From Brienomyrus brachyistius (lineage: Eukaryota; Chordata; Actinopteri; Osteoglossiformes; Mormyridae), in NCBI RefSeq assembly GCF_023856365.1, contig NC_064541.1, forward strand, positions 22,856,214-22,920,213: DNA of 64,000 bases, written 5' to 3'. The notes beneath the pieces are model-generated. The model did not search any database, was not told the origin of the DNA, and was given only the letters and a program-made list of their open reading frames with translations. Each line of letters opens with the position of its first letter. The stretch's first letter is position 1. Both the position numbers and the translations under genes were made by a program. Shown here piece by piece: positions 63,218 to 64,000 of the stretch.

Positions 63218-64000
63218 TGCTCCCAACCCAATATCCAAACAACAAAAAAAGTGCATATGACAGAAAGAAATCAGCAGATTTCCAAAGTAATGTCCATTGG
63301 TTTTCTCCAAAACACTCTGTTAAGACCCTAGACCCTTTTCATTTTAATTACAATTGTGAATTTCACTTCTATTTATTATCAAAACAAAATAATCAAGATA
63401 AAAAAAAATATTGTTGCTCATTTTAATTTCATAATGATGCTCCCTGTTTGTTTTGTGTTAAAAACACAGCACCCCCCCCTTCCCAGCCTCTTTTTATTGG
63501 TTTCTCAGTTCAATTACTTATAGAGTTCAAGGAAATCCACTGTTAAAAAGTTCAATAAATGCATATTCCCAAAGTCAATGCGGAATTGTGTTAAATAATC
63601 ATGATGTCAATATTGACTTAATCATAATTGTGATTATCATTTTTTTATATAATCAAGCAGCCCTAAAAGATCCCATCAGTGCCCTGAAAATTCCCATGCT
63701 TAAGAAAGGGGGCAATTTACTAGTCTATGAAATTTGAGCAAAGAGGACCATGAGACTTTGCTGATGTTTTATCCTATTTTCAGTGACTCATTCATGTATT
63801 TGCAGGACATATTAATTGGAATATTGACCTAATGTGATGTTAGGTGATTATACTTTTTTATTTAATTACTTTTTCAATGCCACTCACAGGACCTTCAAAA
63901 GCAATAGCTCACAAATGCAGCCGAAATCACACAATGTAAGGTTTCATTAGTCTGAATCACAAAACAGCCCTGTGAATAAAAGATATATTATGGTACATTT
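63218..64000. other. Right edge, no gene recognised
   Basis: AT-rich sequence with a C8 run near 63,472. No motif-bearing frame or complete repeat seen. Confidence 0.4.

Overview
The window looks like nuclear DNA from a ray-finned (teleost-type) fish. It is AT-rich, with intron-split vertebrate genes, many CA/GT, CT and GATG microsatellites, and typical fish repeats: tRNA-derived SINEs, an L2-type LINE, a Tc1 relic, hAT-like MITEs and small solo LTRs. No bacterial, phage, CRISPR or organellar content is visible. The species is not identifiable from the sequence alone.

Two protein-coding genes are supported, both on the minus strand. At 41.66-51.30 kb lies an almost complete gene of the amyloid precursor protein family, best called aplp1. 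Fifteen coding exons (51,303 down to 42,209) join with GT/AG sites and matching phases into one open frame of 669 codons plus stop. A first exon carrying a signal peptide is probably at 60,056-60,235, beneath a CpG-rich, motif-rich promoter-like stretch. At the left edge is the BTB exon (4,105-3,165) of a PLZF-related BTB/zinc-finger repressor, best called zbtb32. Two weaker downstream exons are proposed, and the zinc fingers appear to lie off the left end. Mammals also carry ZBTB32 and APLP1 in one chromosomal neighbourhood (human 19q13.12), which supports both names.

Layout: 0-4.1 kb zbtb32; 4.1-41.6 kb a gene-poor stretch filled with mobile-element relics (Tc1 at 11.3-12.4, a 42-bp-arm palindrome at 12.6, a Tigger/MER2-like element at 13.8-14.3, SINEs at 15.0 and 16.1, solo LTRs at 16.5 and 38.7, a hAT MITE at 19.2, an L2 LINE at 33.4-36.3) and one CpG-rich island with a possible exon (21.8-22.15); 41.7-51.3 kb aplp1, with a 10-bp-unit minisatellite of about 78 copies in one intron (48.4-49.17); 51.3-60.2 kb the presumed first intron, holding another hAT-like element (56.6-57.2); 60.2-64 kb promoter-like sequence, a second SINE family and a dispersed repeat.

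The two genes are functionally unrelated (a neuronal type I membrane protein and a lymphoid-type transcriptional repressor). No novel multi-gene system was found. The most unusual items are the minisatellite, which is open in all six frames, has a duplicated higher-order block and resembles tandem p53 half-sites; the MER2-like transposon; and the very well preserved insertion signatures of several mobile elements.
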